Source: Treponema sp. (GTDB lineage Bacteria; Spirochaetota; Spirochaetia; Treponematales; Breznakiellaceae). From it: a stretch of 64,000 nt of DNA. Of the stretch, positions 35,027 through 43,438 are shown in pieces. Numbering within the stretch: position 1 is the first letter of the stretch; the number at the start of each line of letters is the position of its first letter. The stretch is taken from contig WRKT01000004.1 in assembly GCA_009777995.1 (NCBI GenBank), positions 62,001 to 126,000 of the forward strand, in the 5' to 3' direction. The translations under genes and the position numbers were made by a program. A model generated the notes under the pieces. It was not told the origin of the DNA, searched no databases, and saw only the letters and a list, made by a program, of their open reading frames with translations.

Positions 35027-35656
35027 TCACCACTCTCTGGGGCTAAAGTCCTCAGGTGTATTTATCCGCACGGTATCGCCGGTTTGTTCTATCAGGTAGA
35101 AGCCTTGCCTTAGGATATATCTGCGAAGTGCGTCATCGATTATTGCCACGGCTATTGCACCAAGATGCCTGCGTCTGTCGTTGCGTAAGTCAGCGTCTAA
35201 GCGTAAAATCTGCATCCGCTCAACGTGTTTTTCAACATCCTTCTGTCTTACCTTTGCCTTTACTTCAACGGCAATTACGGTTTCGCCATTTTCAAGAAGG
35301 ATATCAATTTCGGTTATATCATCCTTCGTTCCGGGCTTTTTTATCCTGACATTCGGCCCATATCTATGGAAATCAAAACCGAGTTCATTAAATTTCTCTA
35401 CAATACTTGGTGCAACCAGATGTTCCACCATTTCACCGAAACTATTGTTAAGGCCGCCCATTTGCTCCTGTAGTATCTTCATCCGCCGGTCAAAATTTTC
35501 TTGGCTTTCTCTCTGTCGTTCTCTATCTTCCATCAGTGCCGCCCAGACTTGCTCGAAGGTAATACCTCTGGGGTAATCCGGAAGGGAACCTCGGCCCTTT
35601 TCAGCCTCGGTTGAGGGTTCAGAACAAGGGTTTTCTTGTGTGTTTGTATCTGACAT
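35027..35656 (-). CDS. DUF3782-like protein with PD-(D/E)XK nuclease core
   Basis: A 209-residue protein. Residues 30-75 form a charged coiled coil (WAALMEDRERQRESQENFDRRMKILQEQMGGLN), and the C-terminal half has ITEIDILLENGETVIAVEVKAK, the D...ExK pattern of PD-(D/E)XK nucleases, followed by a late YILRQGFYLIEQ segment. Members of this group are common in spirochaetes and cyanobacteria and have no known function. Start 35656 is chosen for the GAGGAGAGGG site; an upstream frame to 35701 exists. Confidence 0.82.
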   Translation of the reverse strand: MSDTNTQENPCSEPSTEAEKGRGSLPDYPRGITFEQVWAALMEDRERQRESQENFDRRMKILQEQMGGLNNSFGEMVEHLVAPSIVEKFNELGFDFHRYGPNVRIKKPGTKDDITEIDILLENGETVIAVEVKAKVRQKDVEKHVERMQILRLDADLRNDRRRHLGAIAVAIIDDALRRYILRQGFYLIEQTGDTVRINTPEDFSPREW

Positions 35657-35680
35657 TTCCCTCTCCTCATTTAATAGTGT

Positions 35681-35698
35681 AACCGAAAATTTACGGTT
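35681..35698. promoter_or_regulatory. Near-palindromic site upstream of the DUF3782-like gene
   Basis: AACCGAAAATTTACGGTT is a near-perfect 18-bp inverted repeat placed just before the gene's ribosome site. It could be an operator; no binding protein is known. Confidence 0.35.
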
Positions 35699-35788
35699 CA
35701 TCTATATACGGTGGAAAAATGAGTTTTTACTTTGAAATTTTTAAAAAATATTGAGAAATTACAAATTTTATTAAGTGAAAAAGCTAGA

Positions 35789-35856
35789 GGCCACAGGGGA
35801 GGGGTGAAGAAAATTCGAAAAACCTAACCCCCCGCTCTGTGGCCGTTGTTAACAAC
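35789..35856. other. Large imperfect hairpin and short palindrome in the intergenic region
   Basis: GGCCACAG (35789-35796) pairs with CTGTGGCC (35837-35844), with GGGGT and ACCCC pairing further in. It is followed directly by the perfect 12-bp palindrome GTTGTTAACAAC (35845-35856). The arrangement resembles a terminator or a recombination site, with no long T-run. Confidence 0.45.
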
Positions 35857-35881
35857 TAGTCGCAAGCAACACGTAAAGAAT

Positions 35882-35917
35882 AGCTCATCTGTGGAAACCT
35901 GCCCGGGTGCGAAATCC
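35882..35917. repeat. Dispersed repeat, copy 2
   Basis: AGCTCATCTGTG then GAAACCTGCCCGGGTGCGAAATCC, matching 34304-34340 in the same orientation. It lies downstream of the InlB-repeat lipoprotein gene. Confidence 0.8.
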
Positions 35918-35978
35918 TCGGGTATCTCGCCCCCGGGCGGTCGAAGCACCGAGGGCAATCGTTTGTAGCTTTCTCTGA

Positions 35979-37601
35979 TCAAGTCCCCGGGCCGGTGCCT
36001 TCAAACTCTGTCTGGTTCGAAGCGCCGATAGTACCGTCTGTCTTGGTGTGGTTTGCTGCATTAAAATTTGCAAACCGAACATCCATTGGCGTATCACTAG
36101 TACCAAAAGTATTGTTCTCAATCTTGCCCGCAGTCATAGTGAAAATAGCATTAGTATGTACATACACGCCGCCACCAGATGAACTGTTGCTATGATTTCC
36201 GATGATTTCGCCGCCGTTCAGAGTAAAACTGGTATTCGCAGGTAGATCAACCGCAGCTCCAGAGAAACCAGTCGAATTATTAGTATAGTTGGTGATTTTA
36301 GAGCCGGTAAGCATGATCAGATGACCGCTGTTGCGTAGATAAATTACAGGAGCGGAATTTGAACTGCTCTCCAAAGTGATGTGATTCCCCAAAGTAAGAC
36401 TTGTACCACTTCCACCAATATCAAAGAAGGCACTAATACTACCTGTTTGTGTTCTCCGTATGGTCACAGCATTCAAGCCGATGATGGTGAGTCTCGCATT
36501 CCCAGTAAGGCTTTGACTCGATGTTAAAGAAGCACCAGCACTAAGAAACAAGGTGAATTCGACGCCCGGGTTATTGTTTGCATGGCTAACCGCTTGAGGT
36601 ACAGTGGTTACACTTCCAATGCGGGGGGCCGGCTCCCAATGGGCAGTCAGAGTGATGTTGTCGGTAATGGGGGTATTAACAAAATCAAATACCGAAGTTC
36701 CACCCGGAGCCCGCCATTCGACAAAGACTTGAGCCATCTCAACATCAGGAGCTCCCTTTCCCCTATACAGCCCTGCTGTCGTGGGCAAGGTCGAGGAAGT
36801 TGCGGTAGTAGTAGGTATTACCCCCGGGTCATGCGCATTTTCGTCTTTTTTTACATTATAGCTAGAAACCGTACTGCCGCCCGTACCGGTATTAAAGCTT
36901 ACGATAAAGACAGGGTCTTCTGTCCATATAGCCTTCAGGGTGATATTGCCGGTTACCGTATCAGTGGCAAAGTTCCATTCGTTATTATTGGCTGCATTTG
37001 CCCAATATAGAAAATTCCAGTCTTGTTTTGTGGGCTCAGCAACCGGGGTCACTTTGCCGCCTGAAGTCACGGTCTGGTTTGGCGGCGGGTCTGTGTCTCC
37101 GTCGTTTACATCAAAGGTTACGGTATAATTTGTGGGGCCCGTCTGACCGGTCGAACCACCCCCGCCGGTTGAAGGGTTTAGGTTACCGGGACCCCTTTCG
37201 GTACTGCCGTCGGTAAAGGTAATGGTGCCGCTGATGCTGTGTATCCTGTTTCCCAATACAATGACGGTGAATGCAGGAGAACCCGAGCTCGAAGGCTGAA
37301 GTGTTAAGGATGAGCCTGTAATACTTACATTGACGACATTCCCTGAGCTGGTTCTCTCTATGCCTTCATTAATTTCTGTAAGCGTATAGGTATCACCTGC
37401 CAAGGTGCGGCCCCGGGTGCCGGTAACCAGAGTATAGTTAAAACGGCTTGAACTGTGGGTATAGGTGAACTCTGTCCGTGTTTCACTGCCAGGATAGGAA
37501 GTATCATCCGGATCACTAGAACAGCCGATAAGGACCATCCCAAGAACAAGCACACTAAAGAGCACACTTATCAATAATCCATAATTTTTCAAAGTTTTCA
37601 T
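35979..37601 (-). CDS. Surface lipoprotein with InlB-type B repeats and beta-helix region
   Basis: A 540-residue protein with signal MKTLKNYGLLISVLFSVLVLGMVLIGC and lipobox Cys. Two InlB-B/Listeria-Bacteroides repeats are readable: VTFDVNDGD ... YWANAANNNEWNFATDTVTGNITLKAIWTE and SFNTGTGGSTVSSYNV ... FVEWRAPGG ... ITDNITLTAHWE. The C-terminal 190 residues form a repeat-rich right-handed beta-helix type region (SLTLGNHITLESSSNSAPVIYLRNSGHLIMLTGSKITNY). It is probably anchored in the outer membrane and faces outside. GGAG precedes ATG at 37601. Confidence 0.85.
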   Translation of the reverse strand: MKTLKNYGLLISVLFSVLVLGMVLIGCSSDPDDTSYPGSETRTEFTYTHSSSRFNYTLVTGTRGRTLAGDTYTLTEINEGIERTSSGNVVNVSITGSSLTLQPSSSGSPAFTVIVLGNRIHSISGTITFTDGSTERGPGNLNPSTGGGGSTGQTGPTNYTVTFDVNDGDTDPPPNQTVTSGGKVTPVAEPTKQDWNFLYWANAANNNEWNFATDTVTGNITLKAIWTEDPVFIVSFNTGTGGSTVSSYNVKKDENAHDPGVIPTTTATSSTLPTTAGLYRGKGAPDVEMAQVFVEWRAPGGTSVFDFVNTPITDNITLTAHWEPAPRIGSVTTVPQAVSHANNNPGVEFTLFLSAGASLTSSQSLTGNARLTIIGLNAVTIRRTQTGSISAFFDIGGSGTSLTLGNHITLESSSNSAPVIYLRNSGHLIMLTGSKITNYTNNSTGFSGAAVDLPANTSFTLNGGEIIGNHSNSSSGGGVYVHTNAIFTMTAGKIENNTFGTSDTPMDVRFANFNAANHTKTDGTIGASNQTEFEGTGPGT

Positions 37602-37743
37602 AAAATAACTCCATATTACACACATATTCTGAAGACAAACAAAATAGAATTAGGCTATTAGCGAATATTATATCATGCTGTTTGATGTTGGTCAAATGTA
37701 TAATGCCAAAAATATAATAGAAATTTCTCTAAGAGGTTGATAA

Positions 37744-38094
37744 ATGACAGAAGATCAACTTAGAACAATAGTCAGAACCAATATCAAGCGATATCGGAAT
37801 CATCGGAAGTGGACACAGGCAGAACTAGCAGAGAAATTGGACATTTCTATCAATTTTCTAAGTGATATTGAGAACGGGAAAAAATGGATTTCCCTTTCAA
37901 GTATAGTAAAAATCTCCAAAACCTTTAATATAGAACCATTTGAGCTTTTTAGACCAATTGAAGCAATTCCACCCTCTGTCTCAGTTCTTTTATCAAAGTA
38001 TAATGATGAAGTTATTCATGCTATTTCTTCTTCAGTTGAACAGATATATGCGTACTATAAAGCGGAAATCAACTCGGAAGAACACCCGACTTAA
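37744..38094 (+). CDS. XRE-family HTH regulator
   Basis: A 116-residue protein with an N-terminal helix-turn-helix (IKRYRNHRKWTQAELAEKLDISINFLSDIENGKKWISLSSIVKIS) and a helical tail. It resembles the regulator at 2376 in size and layout but is a different sequence. AGAGG is the ribosome site. It lies next to a beta-helix lipoprotein and an orphan antitoxin; the target is unknown. Confidence 0.85.
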   Translation: MTEDQLRTIVRTNIKRYRNHRKWTQAELAEKLDISINFLSDIENGKKWISLSSIVKISKTFNIEPFELFRPIEAIPPSVSVLLSKYNDEVIHAISSSVEQIYAYYKAEINSEEHPT

Positions 38095-38134
38095 CCCCGG
38101 GTATCAGGTAGAAAATTACCTTGAGCTCCGCTAC

Positions 38135-38163
38135 TTGATGAGCCAAATAAAAAATATTATGGT
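38135..38163 (+). promoter_or_regulatory. Leaderless promoter of the BrnA-like gene
   Basis: TTGATG (38135-38140), 17 bases, TATGGT (38158-38163), six bases (AAATAT), ATG at 38170. Confidence 0.55.
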
Positions 38164-38169
38164 AAATAT

Positions 38170-38397
38170 ATGCTAAAATTGGAAAGAATGACAGAAGAAG
38201 AAGCATTCGCCCTTGACGAGTATTATACAAAAAATCCGCCCAAAGTTGACCCTTCAAAAGCTCGAATACGTATTCCTATGGTACGTGTAGACAGCGCTAC
38301 TGCTGAGTACCTTGCAAAGGAGGCAAGGGCTTTAAATAAAAAGCCGGAAGATATAATTTGCGATATGGTTTTAGAGAAGCTTGCAAAAGTAAATTAA
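38170..38397 (+). CDS. Antitoxin-like protein (BrnA-type)
   Basis: A 75-residue protein: MTEEEAFALDEYYTKNPPKVDPSKARIR resembles BrnA antitoxins, and the C-terminal RVDSATAEYLAKEARALNKKPEDIICDMVLEKL looks like a ribbon-helix-helix. No toxin of the BrnT type is beside it, so it is either an orphan antitoxin or a stand-alone small regulator. The start is leaderless, with TATGGT six bases upstream. Confidence 0.7.
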   Translation: MLKLERMTEEEAFALDEYYTKNPPKVDPSKARIRIPMVRVDSATAEYLAKEARALNKKPEDIICDMVLEKLAKVN

Positions 38398-38450
38398 TCG
38401 CAATGCCTCCACTCTCCAAGATCCACAGGTAGCCTTTTAACCGTCTAACT

Positions 38451-39392
38451 TTAACACCTTATCCTCAACTCACGAACCTTCGAAAACCCTCTCTCCGACA
38501 TATACTCCCCGATCCCTGCGATGACTTCGCTCATTAAACCGGGGTGGGCAAAAGTGGCAGAGCCTACCTGTACGGCAAGGGCCCCTGCTAGGAGGAACTC
38601 AAGGGCATCTGAGGCGCAGGCTATGCCGCCCATCCCCACGATGGGGACAGGGCTTTTGCGGGCGGAAAGGGCCTCGGATAATTCAAAGACCATCCGCAGG
38701 GCAATGGGCCTTATCGCGGGGCCTGAGAGGCCTGCGCTGATATTCTCGAAAACAAGTTTTCGGTTATTAACGTCTATTGCGATTGCTTTAAAAGTGTTCA
38801 CAAGAGATAAGGCATCGGCCCCTGCCTCCACACAGGCAAGGCCCACGGCGGTTACATCGGGGGCATTGGGGGAGAGCTTTACCATTATAGGCTTTTTAGG
38901 TGCTGCCTTGCGGACAAGCCGGGTTATGGAGGCGGCGGTCTTTGGGTTAAGACCAAATGCCATTCCGCCTGCTTTCACGTTCGGGCAGGAGATATTTAGC
39001 TCAATCATATCGACATCAGAGGCATCAAGGAGGCGGCTGCCTTTCACATACTCTTCGGTGGTAGAGCCCGAAAGGTTTGCAATTATGGCAGGCCCGAGTT
39101 TCTTTAGACGGGGCAGCTCTTTTTCGATAAAGGCTGAGATGCCGGGGTTTTCCAAGCCGATTGAGTTCATCATTCCGGAGGGGGTTTCGTGAATCCTCGG
39201 CCCCGAATTCCCTGCCCTCGGATTTAGGGTAAGGCCCTTGGTGCAGATGCCTCCAAGGCCTGCAATGTCGAGAAGTCCCTCGTACTCACGGCCATATCCA
39301 AAGGTGCCTGATGCGGCTATTACGGGGTTTCGCAGCTTTACTCCTGCGATTATTACAGAAAGGTCGGGGGCTTTAGTCTTCGAGCTACTCAT
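38451..39392 (-). CDS. pyrD: Dihydroorotate dehydrogenase, catalytic subunit (class 1B)
   Basis: A 313-residue PyrDB (LRNPVIAASGTFGYGREYEGLLD, NSIGLENPGISAFIEKELPRLK, MIELNISCPNVKAGG with the catalytic Cys, ALSLVNTFKAIAIDVN, and VQVGSATFAHPGLM). It oxidises dihydroorotate in pyrimidine synthesis and passes electrons to PyrK. Start ATG 39392 is chosen; it overlaps the pyrK end by 8 bp. The Cys in the catalytic loop fits the 1B class, which uses NAD through PyrK. Confidence 0.95.
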   Translation of the reverse strand: MSSSKTKAPDLSVIIAGVKLRNPVIAASGTFGYGREYEGLLDIAGLGGICTKGLTLNPRAGNSGPRIHETPSGMMNSIGLENPGISAFIEKELPRLKKLGPAIIANLSGSTTEEYVKGSRLLDASDVDMIELNISCPNVKAGGMAFGLNPKTAASITRLVRKAAPKKPIMVKLSPNAPDVTAVGLACVEAGADALSLVNTFKAIAIDVNNRKLVFENISAGLSGPAIRPIALRMVFELSEALSARKSPVPIVGMGGIACASDALEFLLAGALAVQVGSATFAHPGLMSEVIAGIGEYMSERGFSKVRELRIRC

Positions 39393-40140
39393 CAAACACA
39401 AGCTCCTCTGCCTTGAAAATCGGGCCGTCTGTGCAGCAGTTCAGGTTCCCGACGGTGGTTTTTACCTTACAGGCAAGGCAGGCACCTACACCGCAGGCCA
39501 TGTGCGTCTCCACACTAAGGTATGCAGGGACTTTGGCAGCCTTGCAGATGCCTGCAAGGCTTTTCAGCATGGGCTCCGGCCCGCAGGCAAATACAACGCC
39601 ATAGTCTTCCGGCTTAAAAAAGTCTAAAATGCGGCCCTTTTTTCCTTCCGAGCCGTCTTCAGTGGCAATTATTAATGAACGCGCCTTGATTTTTTCAAGT
39701 CCGAAGGGCCGGGATCTAAAGCCGGCATAAAAATCGAAGGGAATTTTCAATTCTGAAGCAGTTATCAAGAGGGGAGCAATGCCGATTCCACCGCCAATAA
39801 GGGCAATAGGGCTTTTTTTTGCATTTAGCTCCCCAATTGGCCAAGAATTCCCGAGGGGACCAATCAATAAAGCCTTTTCGCCCTGTTTCATGTCAATAAG
39901 CTCATTACTGCCCCGGCCCCTCCCTGCAATAAGGAAGCGCAGAAGGCCCTTCCGGAAACCTGCAACGCTTATCGGGCGGGCAAGAAAGACAGAGGTTCTT
40001 TCGGGTTTTATTAGAAAAAATTGTCCCCCAAGGGGAGGCGGGCCCTTCCAAGCAAATTCGAGAGCCGCAGTATCCTGCGAGAGAAGCCGGGCTTTAGTAC
40101 ATTCACAGAGAATCGACTCCTTTAAGCCGCGGCCCTCCAT
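39385..40140 (-). CDS. pyrK: Dihydroorotate dehydrogenase electron transfer subunit
   Basis: A 251-residue FAD- and [2Fe-2S]-containing subunit. It has ARPISVAGFRKGLLRFLIAGRGRGSNEL in the FAD domain and SVETHMACGVGACLACKVKT plus a later Cys in LNCCTDGP as the iron-sulfur ligands. It transfers electrons from PyrD to NAD. It overlaps the hemerythrin stop by one base (TGATG) and pyrD by 8 bp, so the three genes are coupled. Confidence 0.95.
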   Translation of the reverse strand: MEGRGLKESILCECTKARLLSQDTAALEFAWKGPPPLGGQFFLIKPERTSVFLARPISVAGFRKGLLRFLIAGRGRGSNELIDMKQGEKALLIGPLGNSWPIGELNAKKSPIALIGGGIGIAPLLITASELKIPFDFYAGFRSRPFGLEKIKARSLIIATEDGSEGKKGRILDFFKPEDYGVVFACGPEPMLKSLAGICKAAKVPAYLSVETHMACGVGACLACKVKTTVGNLNCCTDGPIFKAEELVFDE

Positions 40141-40628
40141 CAGCCTATCTGCATCCGGTCCGTACTTTCGTCTTTTTTGACCTTCAACGTTATTTTTTGT
40201 AATTCTCCGCTTCTCTGCAGGGCAATCAGATAATCACCCATCTTTTTATCATTCACTGCTATATGATGCAGAACCCAGTCCCTAAGGAAATATACGAAGG
40301 TTAGGGGTGCAAGCACCTTTCCTGCCTTAAATTCTTCAACTTTATTGAAAACTTCCCGTACAAATGTGGAATGTTCCTTCTTATGATTCATATAATCAGG
40401 GTAATTAACCCTTTCCATTACCTTTTCTTCGGTGCTGAAGTGATACCCAACATAATCAACAGCATCGTGGATTGTACTTAGAAAGGTCGCCCTTGACCTT
40501 TCTCGGCCTGCAAGGCAGTTATTAAAGAGTCTATTTGTTAGTTTGATAAGTTCCATGTGCTGCTCATCAATTAATTTTATACCAACTGAATATGATTGCT
40601 GCCATTGAACAACTTTTTTTTCAGGCAT
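40140..40628 (-). CDS. Bacteriohemerythrin
   Basis: A 162-residue hemerythrin: W(QQS)YSVGIKLIDEQHMELIKLTN, HDAVDYVGYHFSTEEKVMERVNYPDYMNHKKEHSTFV, and LRDWVLHHIAVNDKKM supply the seven His/Glu/Asp ligands of the di-iron, oxygen-binding site. In an anaerobe it may bind or shuttle O2. It leads an operon with pyrK and pyrD. AGAGGTG is the ribosome site. A paralogue is at 62302. Confidence 0.95.
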   Translation of the reverse strand: MPEKKVVQWQQSYSVGIKLIDEQHMELIKLTNRLFNNCLAGRERSRATFLSTIHDAVDYVGYHFSTEEKVMERVNYPDYMNHKKEHSTFVREVFNKVEEFKAGKVLAPLTFVYFLRDWVLHHIAVNDKKMGDYLIALQRSGELQKITLKVKKDESTDRMQIG

Positions 40629-40713
40629 TACTACACCTCTCTTTACGTTTCTATGTATTATATTATAGTAAAATATTATCGTTTTGTAAATAAAGAAAAT
40701 TTAGCGGACTGGA

Positions 40714-40740
40714 GGCAGATATTATGAAATAATATCTGCC
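40714..40740. terminator. Hairpin upstream of the tRNA trailer
   Basis: GGCAGATATTAT and ATAATATCTGCC pair perfectly over 12 bp with a 3-base loop. AGCGG...CCGCT can extend it. A T-rich stretch follows on the plus strand. Confidence 0.55.
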
Positions 40741-40745
40741 GTAAG

Positions 40746-40784
40746 CCGCTTTTTATTTTTTTAGAATAAAAAAATAAAAAGCGG
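40746..40784. terminator. Perfect 17-bp stem-loop at the tRNA-Gly 3' end
   Basis: CCGCTTTTTATTTTTTT pairs exactly with AAAAAAATAAAAAGCGG, with a 5-base loop. On the minus strand it begins with the last four tRNA bases, so it probably ends tRNA transcription. Confidence 0.7.
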
Positions 40785-40850
40785 ACGACGGGAATCGAAC
40801 CCGCGTCACAAGCTTGGGAAGCTTGGATAATACCATTATATGACGTCCGC
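40780..40850 (-). tRNA. tRNA-Gly (anticodon CCC)
   Basis: The minus strand folds as a tRNA: acceptor GCGGACG with CGTCCGC, a short D arm, anticodon stem CAAGC/GCTTG with loop TTCCCAA, and TpsiC arm with GGGTTCGATTCCC. The anticodon is CCC, and the base after the acceptor is T, the usual discriminator for Gly. No CCA is encoded. It begins ten bases after the cheY stop codon, so it may be transcribed with it. Confidence 0.95.
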
Positions 40851-40859
40851 AAAAAGCAA

Positions 40860-41237
40860 TTATTCGGGCTTATTAAGAACCTTTTCTATCGATTCTATCA
40901 GAGATTCGGGCACAACCGGCTTGCCAAGAACGTCAGCGGCGCTTGATTTCCTGGCTTCAGCAAAGAATTCCTGCCCTGTTTTACCGCTAACAATGATTAT
41001 CGGCACTAACATATAGCTTGGAATGGTCCTAATTTCGGTAAGAAATTGAAACCCGTTAATATTTGGCATCTCAATATCCAAAAGTATGATATCAACTTCA
41101 CTTTCATTCATAAATTTTAGTGCATTCGTTGCAGAATTTGCCGTAAAAAGATCATACTTATTACTTAGAATATTCTTAAATAAAGTAAGCTGCACAGGAT
41201 TATCATCTACTGCAAGAACCTTTTTTCTTTCTGCCAT
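40860..41237 (-). CDS. CheY-like response regulator
   Basis: A 125-residue single receiver domain: VLAVDDNPVQLTLF, phospho-acceptor Asp in [16 protein letters not shown], Ser/Thr in [11 protein letters not shown], and Lys in VLGKPVV. GAGGAG precedes ATG at 41237. It follows the hydrogenase-MCP gene and overlaps no coding sequence with it. It probably receives phosphate in a signalling chain from that sensor. It is close in sequence to the CheY gene on the other side. Confidence 0.93.
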   Translation of the reverse strand: MAERKKVLAVDDNPVQLTLFKNILSNKYDLFTANSATNALKFMNESEVDIILLDIEMPNINGFQFLTEIRTIPSYMLVPIIIVSGKTGQEFFAEARKSSAADVLGKPVVPESLIESIEKVLNKPE

Positions 41238-41250
41238 TCTTAACTCCTCA

Positions 41251-43419
41251 CTATCTTGGGGCATTCCTATTATGATCTTCTTCCATGGCAACAAGCCTGG
41301 AAATTATTTCCTGGTCATTCTCCTCGATTGCACGGACTATGTCTGCCGACATCGCTGCAAGGAAGTTAATATCATACCTCAACTTGTCGGTCAAAGACAA
41401 CATTTCAGAGTAATCACCCTTAACCGCACCGCTTGTTTCCCTTAAAACTTCCAGTGAATTGGTGATTCCTGAACTTTCGGCAGATAATTCACTCAAGGTA
41501 TCGATCAACTCTGTCATTGTGCCCGCAAAACTATTGATCTCCCCGGACATATCGTTGATTAGGTTGCCCGTATCACCTGTTCTCTTAGAAGTGGTATTGA
41601 TCCCGGAAATAATGCTCGAAAGGGTCTGGGAAATACTTCGAGAATTCTCCCTTGTACTTTCCGAAAGACGGCGAATCTCATCGGCAACAACAGCAAAACC
41701 TCTTCCCGCCTCGCCTGCATGGGCCGCTTCAATGGCAGCATTCATCGCGAGCAGGTTAGTATTAGCTGCTATCACACTGATAATCTTAATTGCAGAAGCA
41801 ATACCGTCAACAGATTCGGAAATATCCTGGACAGCAAGAATGGTCTCTTTCATTGCATCCTGACCCTTTGCTGCATTTTCAATCAATTCCATAATGGATT
41901 CGCGCTTCTGCCGTGAAAGGTCGGAAGTACCTTTAAGAGAGCTGACAATCTTACCCGTAACAGCCGAAGATTCCTCTACCGACTCTGCCTGGGTATTTAT
42001 GCGGCCATTCAGCTTTTCCACAAGGGTATTGATATTCTCAATAACATCAAGTGCACGGCTGATATGGGTTTTTAATTGGTGGTTGATATAAACGATGGTC
42101 TTTTTCTCGTCAGCAAGCAATGCCACATTATAATGTGCGCAATTAGAAGGTTTATTCAGACCGTTATGAATGGCAGTTGCCATTCTCCTGCAGCTCTGGT
42201 AGCCGCAGGCAGTACAATCGTAAATATCTGCTTCAGTATTCTTTTTTAAAGCCTTATAAACTTCCTGCAGCTCCCTCTCATTCGGACGCTTTAGGGTATT
42301 GTTTCCGCTAAGATCCCTATAAGAACGATTATAAAGACCCGGCTTCCAGAAGCGGTTAAGCATACTGTGATACCTCTTATAAAGCCTTTCGTTATGCTTC
42401 GGATTCAGCTGCTTTTCAAGCTCCCTCGAACGCTTACGAATAGGACTCTCAAGCTCGTCAGTGGATTTATGGCCGTTTCCTGTGCCGGGGCCGCCGTTAC
42501 AGCCCACTTCACAGTTAAGGCAGTCAATAAGGAGGGGGAACTCTATTTCAGGTCTTTTCAGATCCTTTGCAAGCCCTGATAAATAATGATAGATCGTATG
42601 AACTCCCTCAATCTTGCGGGTATCTCTTCTAATGCCGGGCACGAAACGCTCGGCAGTTTCAAGCAAGCCGCCGGGGGAGGAAAACATTACCGCTCTTTCA
42701 GCGCCGGGGCCCACATATTCGACTGCAGGAAATCTTGAAAGGTCTAACCCCTGCTTTTCAAATAACAATTTAAGGCCCAGCATGGTGACATTATAGTCCC
42801 CGCAGCCCGTTTCTTCGAATTCCCTTTTCTTTGCAATACATGGAGATATAACAGCAATTTTATGGTTCCTATACTGCGGATAATACTCCCTAACCATTTT
42901 GACAGAGTGAAGCATCGGACTGTCTGCAGGTGCAAGATATGGGATTAGGTCCGGACGATAGATTTCGATAAAGCTAACTATCGCAGGACAGGGCTGGGCA
43001 ATTACTAACTTCGGCTTTTTTTCCTTGATATAATTAACATAGGAAACAACCGTAAGCTCTGCTCCAAAACTTACATCGAAGCATTCCTCAACCCCAAGTG
43101 ATTTCAGGTAGCCGTTCAGCTTAAGGTAATTCCCCGGAAATACCGAAGCAATTGCAGGGGCCACAATGACAACCATCTTCTCCCCGCGCCTAAGATCATC
43201 AAAGAAAAGTTCCGTATCATCAATTCCATGCCTCGCCTTATGGGTGCAGACAGAAATGCAGTGTCCGCAGCCGATACAAAGGTCATGGTTAACATTCAAT
43301 ACCTTTCCTGATCCGTCATTACAGTATTTTACGGGGCATGCTGTTATGCAGGCATAACAGTTGATACATTTATCCTCGTCAATCTTAATAACCGGGGCTT
43401 GTTTCCCTGTACTACTCAT
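41251..43419 (-). CDS. Sensory [FeFe]-hydrogenase fused to a methyl-accepting chemotaxis domain
   Basis: A 722-residue soluble protein with no membrane segment. Two 4Fe-4S motifs (C18[22 protein letters not shown]) lead into an H-cluster domain with three loops: [15 protein letters not shown] and [11 protein letters not shown]. All four cluster Cys are kept, but the neighbouring proton-transfer Cys of catalytic enzymes is Pro, as expected of sensory hydrogenases. [10 protein letters not shown]-type Fe-S domain follows, then an MCP signalling hairpin ([39 protein letters not shown]). It should sense H2 or redox state and control flagella through CheA. CheY genes flank it on both sides. Confidence 0.93.
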   Translation of the reverse strand: MSSTGKQAPVIKIDEDKCINCYACITACPVKYCNDGSGKVLNVNHDLCIGCGHCISVCTHKARHGIDDTELFFDDLRRGEKMVVIVAPAIASVFPGNYLKLNGYLKSLGVEECFDVSFGAELTVVSYVNYIKEKKPKLVIAQPCPAIVSFIEIYRPDLIPYLAPADSPMLHSVKMVREYYPQYRNHKIAVISPCIAKKREFEETGCGDYNVTMLGLKLLFEKQGLDLSRFPAVEYVGPGAERAVMFSSPGGLLETAERFVPGIRRDTRKIEGVHTIYHYLSGLAKDLKRPEIEFPLLIDCLNCEVGCNGGPGTGNGHKSTDELESPIRKRSRELEKQLNPKHNERLYKRYHSMLNRFWKPGLYNRSYRDLSGNNTLKRPNERELQEVYKALKKNTEADIYDCTACGYQSCRRMATAIHNGLNKPSNCAHYNVALLADEKKTIVYINHQLKTHISRALDVIENINTLVEKLNGRINTQAESVEESSAVTGKIVSSLKGTSDLSRQKRESIMELIENAAKGQDAMKETILAVQDISESVDGIASAIKIISVIAANTNLLAMNAAIEAAHAGEAGRGFAVVADEIRRLSESTRENSRSISQTLSSIISGINTTSKRTGDTGNLINDMSGEINSFAGTMTELIDTLSELSAESSGITNSLEVLRETSGAVKGDYSEMLSLTDKLRYDINFLAAMSADIVRAIEENDQEIISRLVAMEEDHNRNAPR

Positions 43420-43438
43420 TTTATTCCCCTTTTCCTCT

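Noticed and set aside
35885-36121. A 78-codon minus-strand open frame past the lipoprotein gene
   Set aside because: It overlaps the lipoprotein 3' end in another frame, is low-complexity and covers the dispersed repeat.
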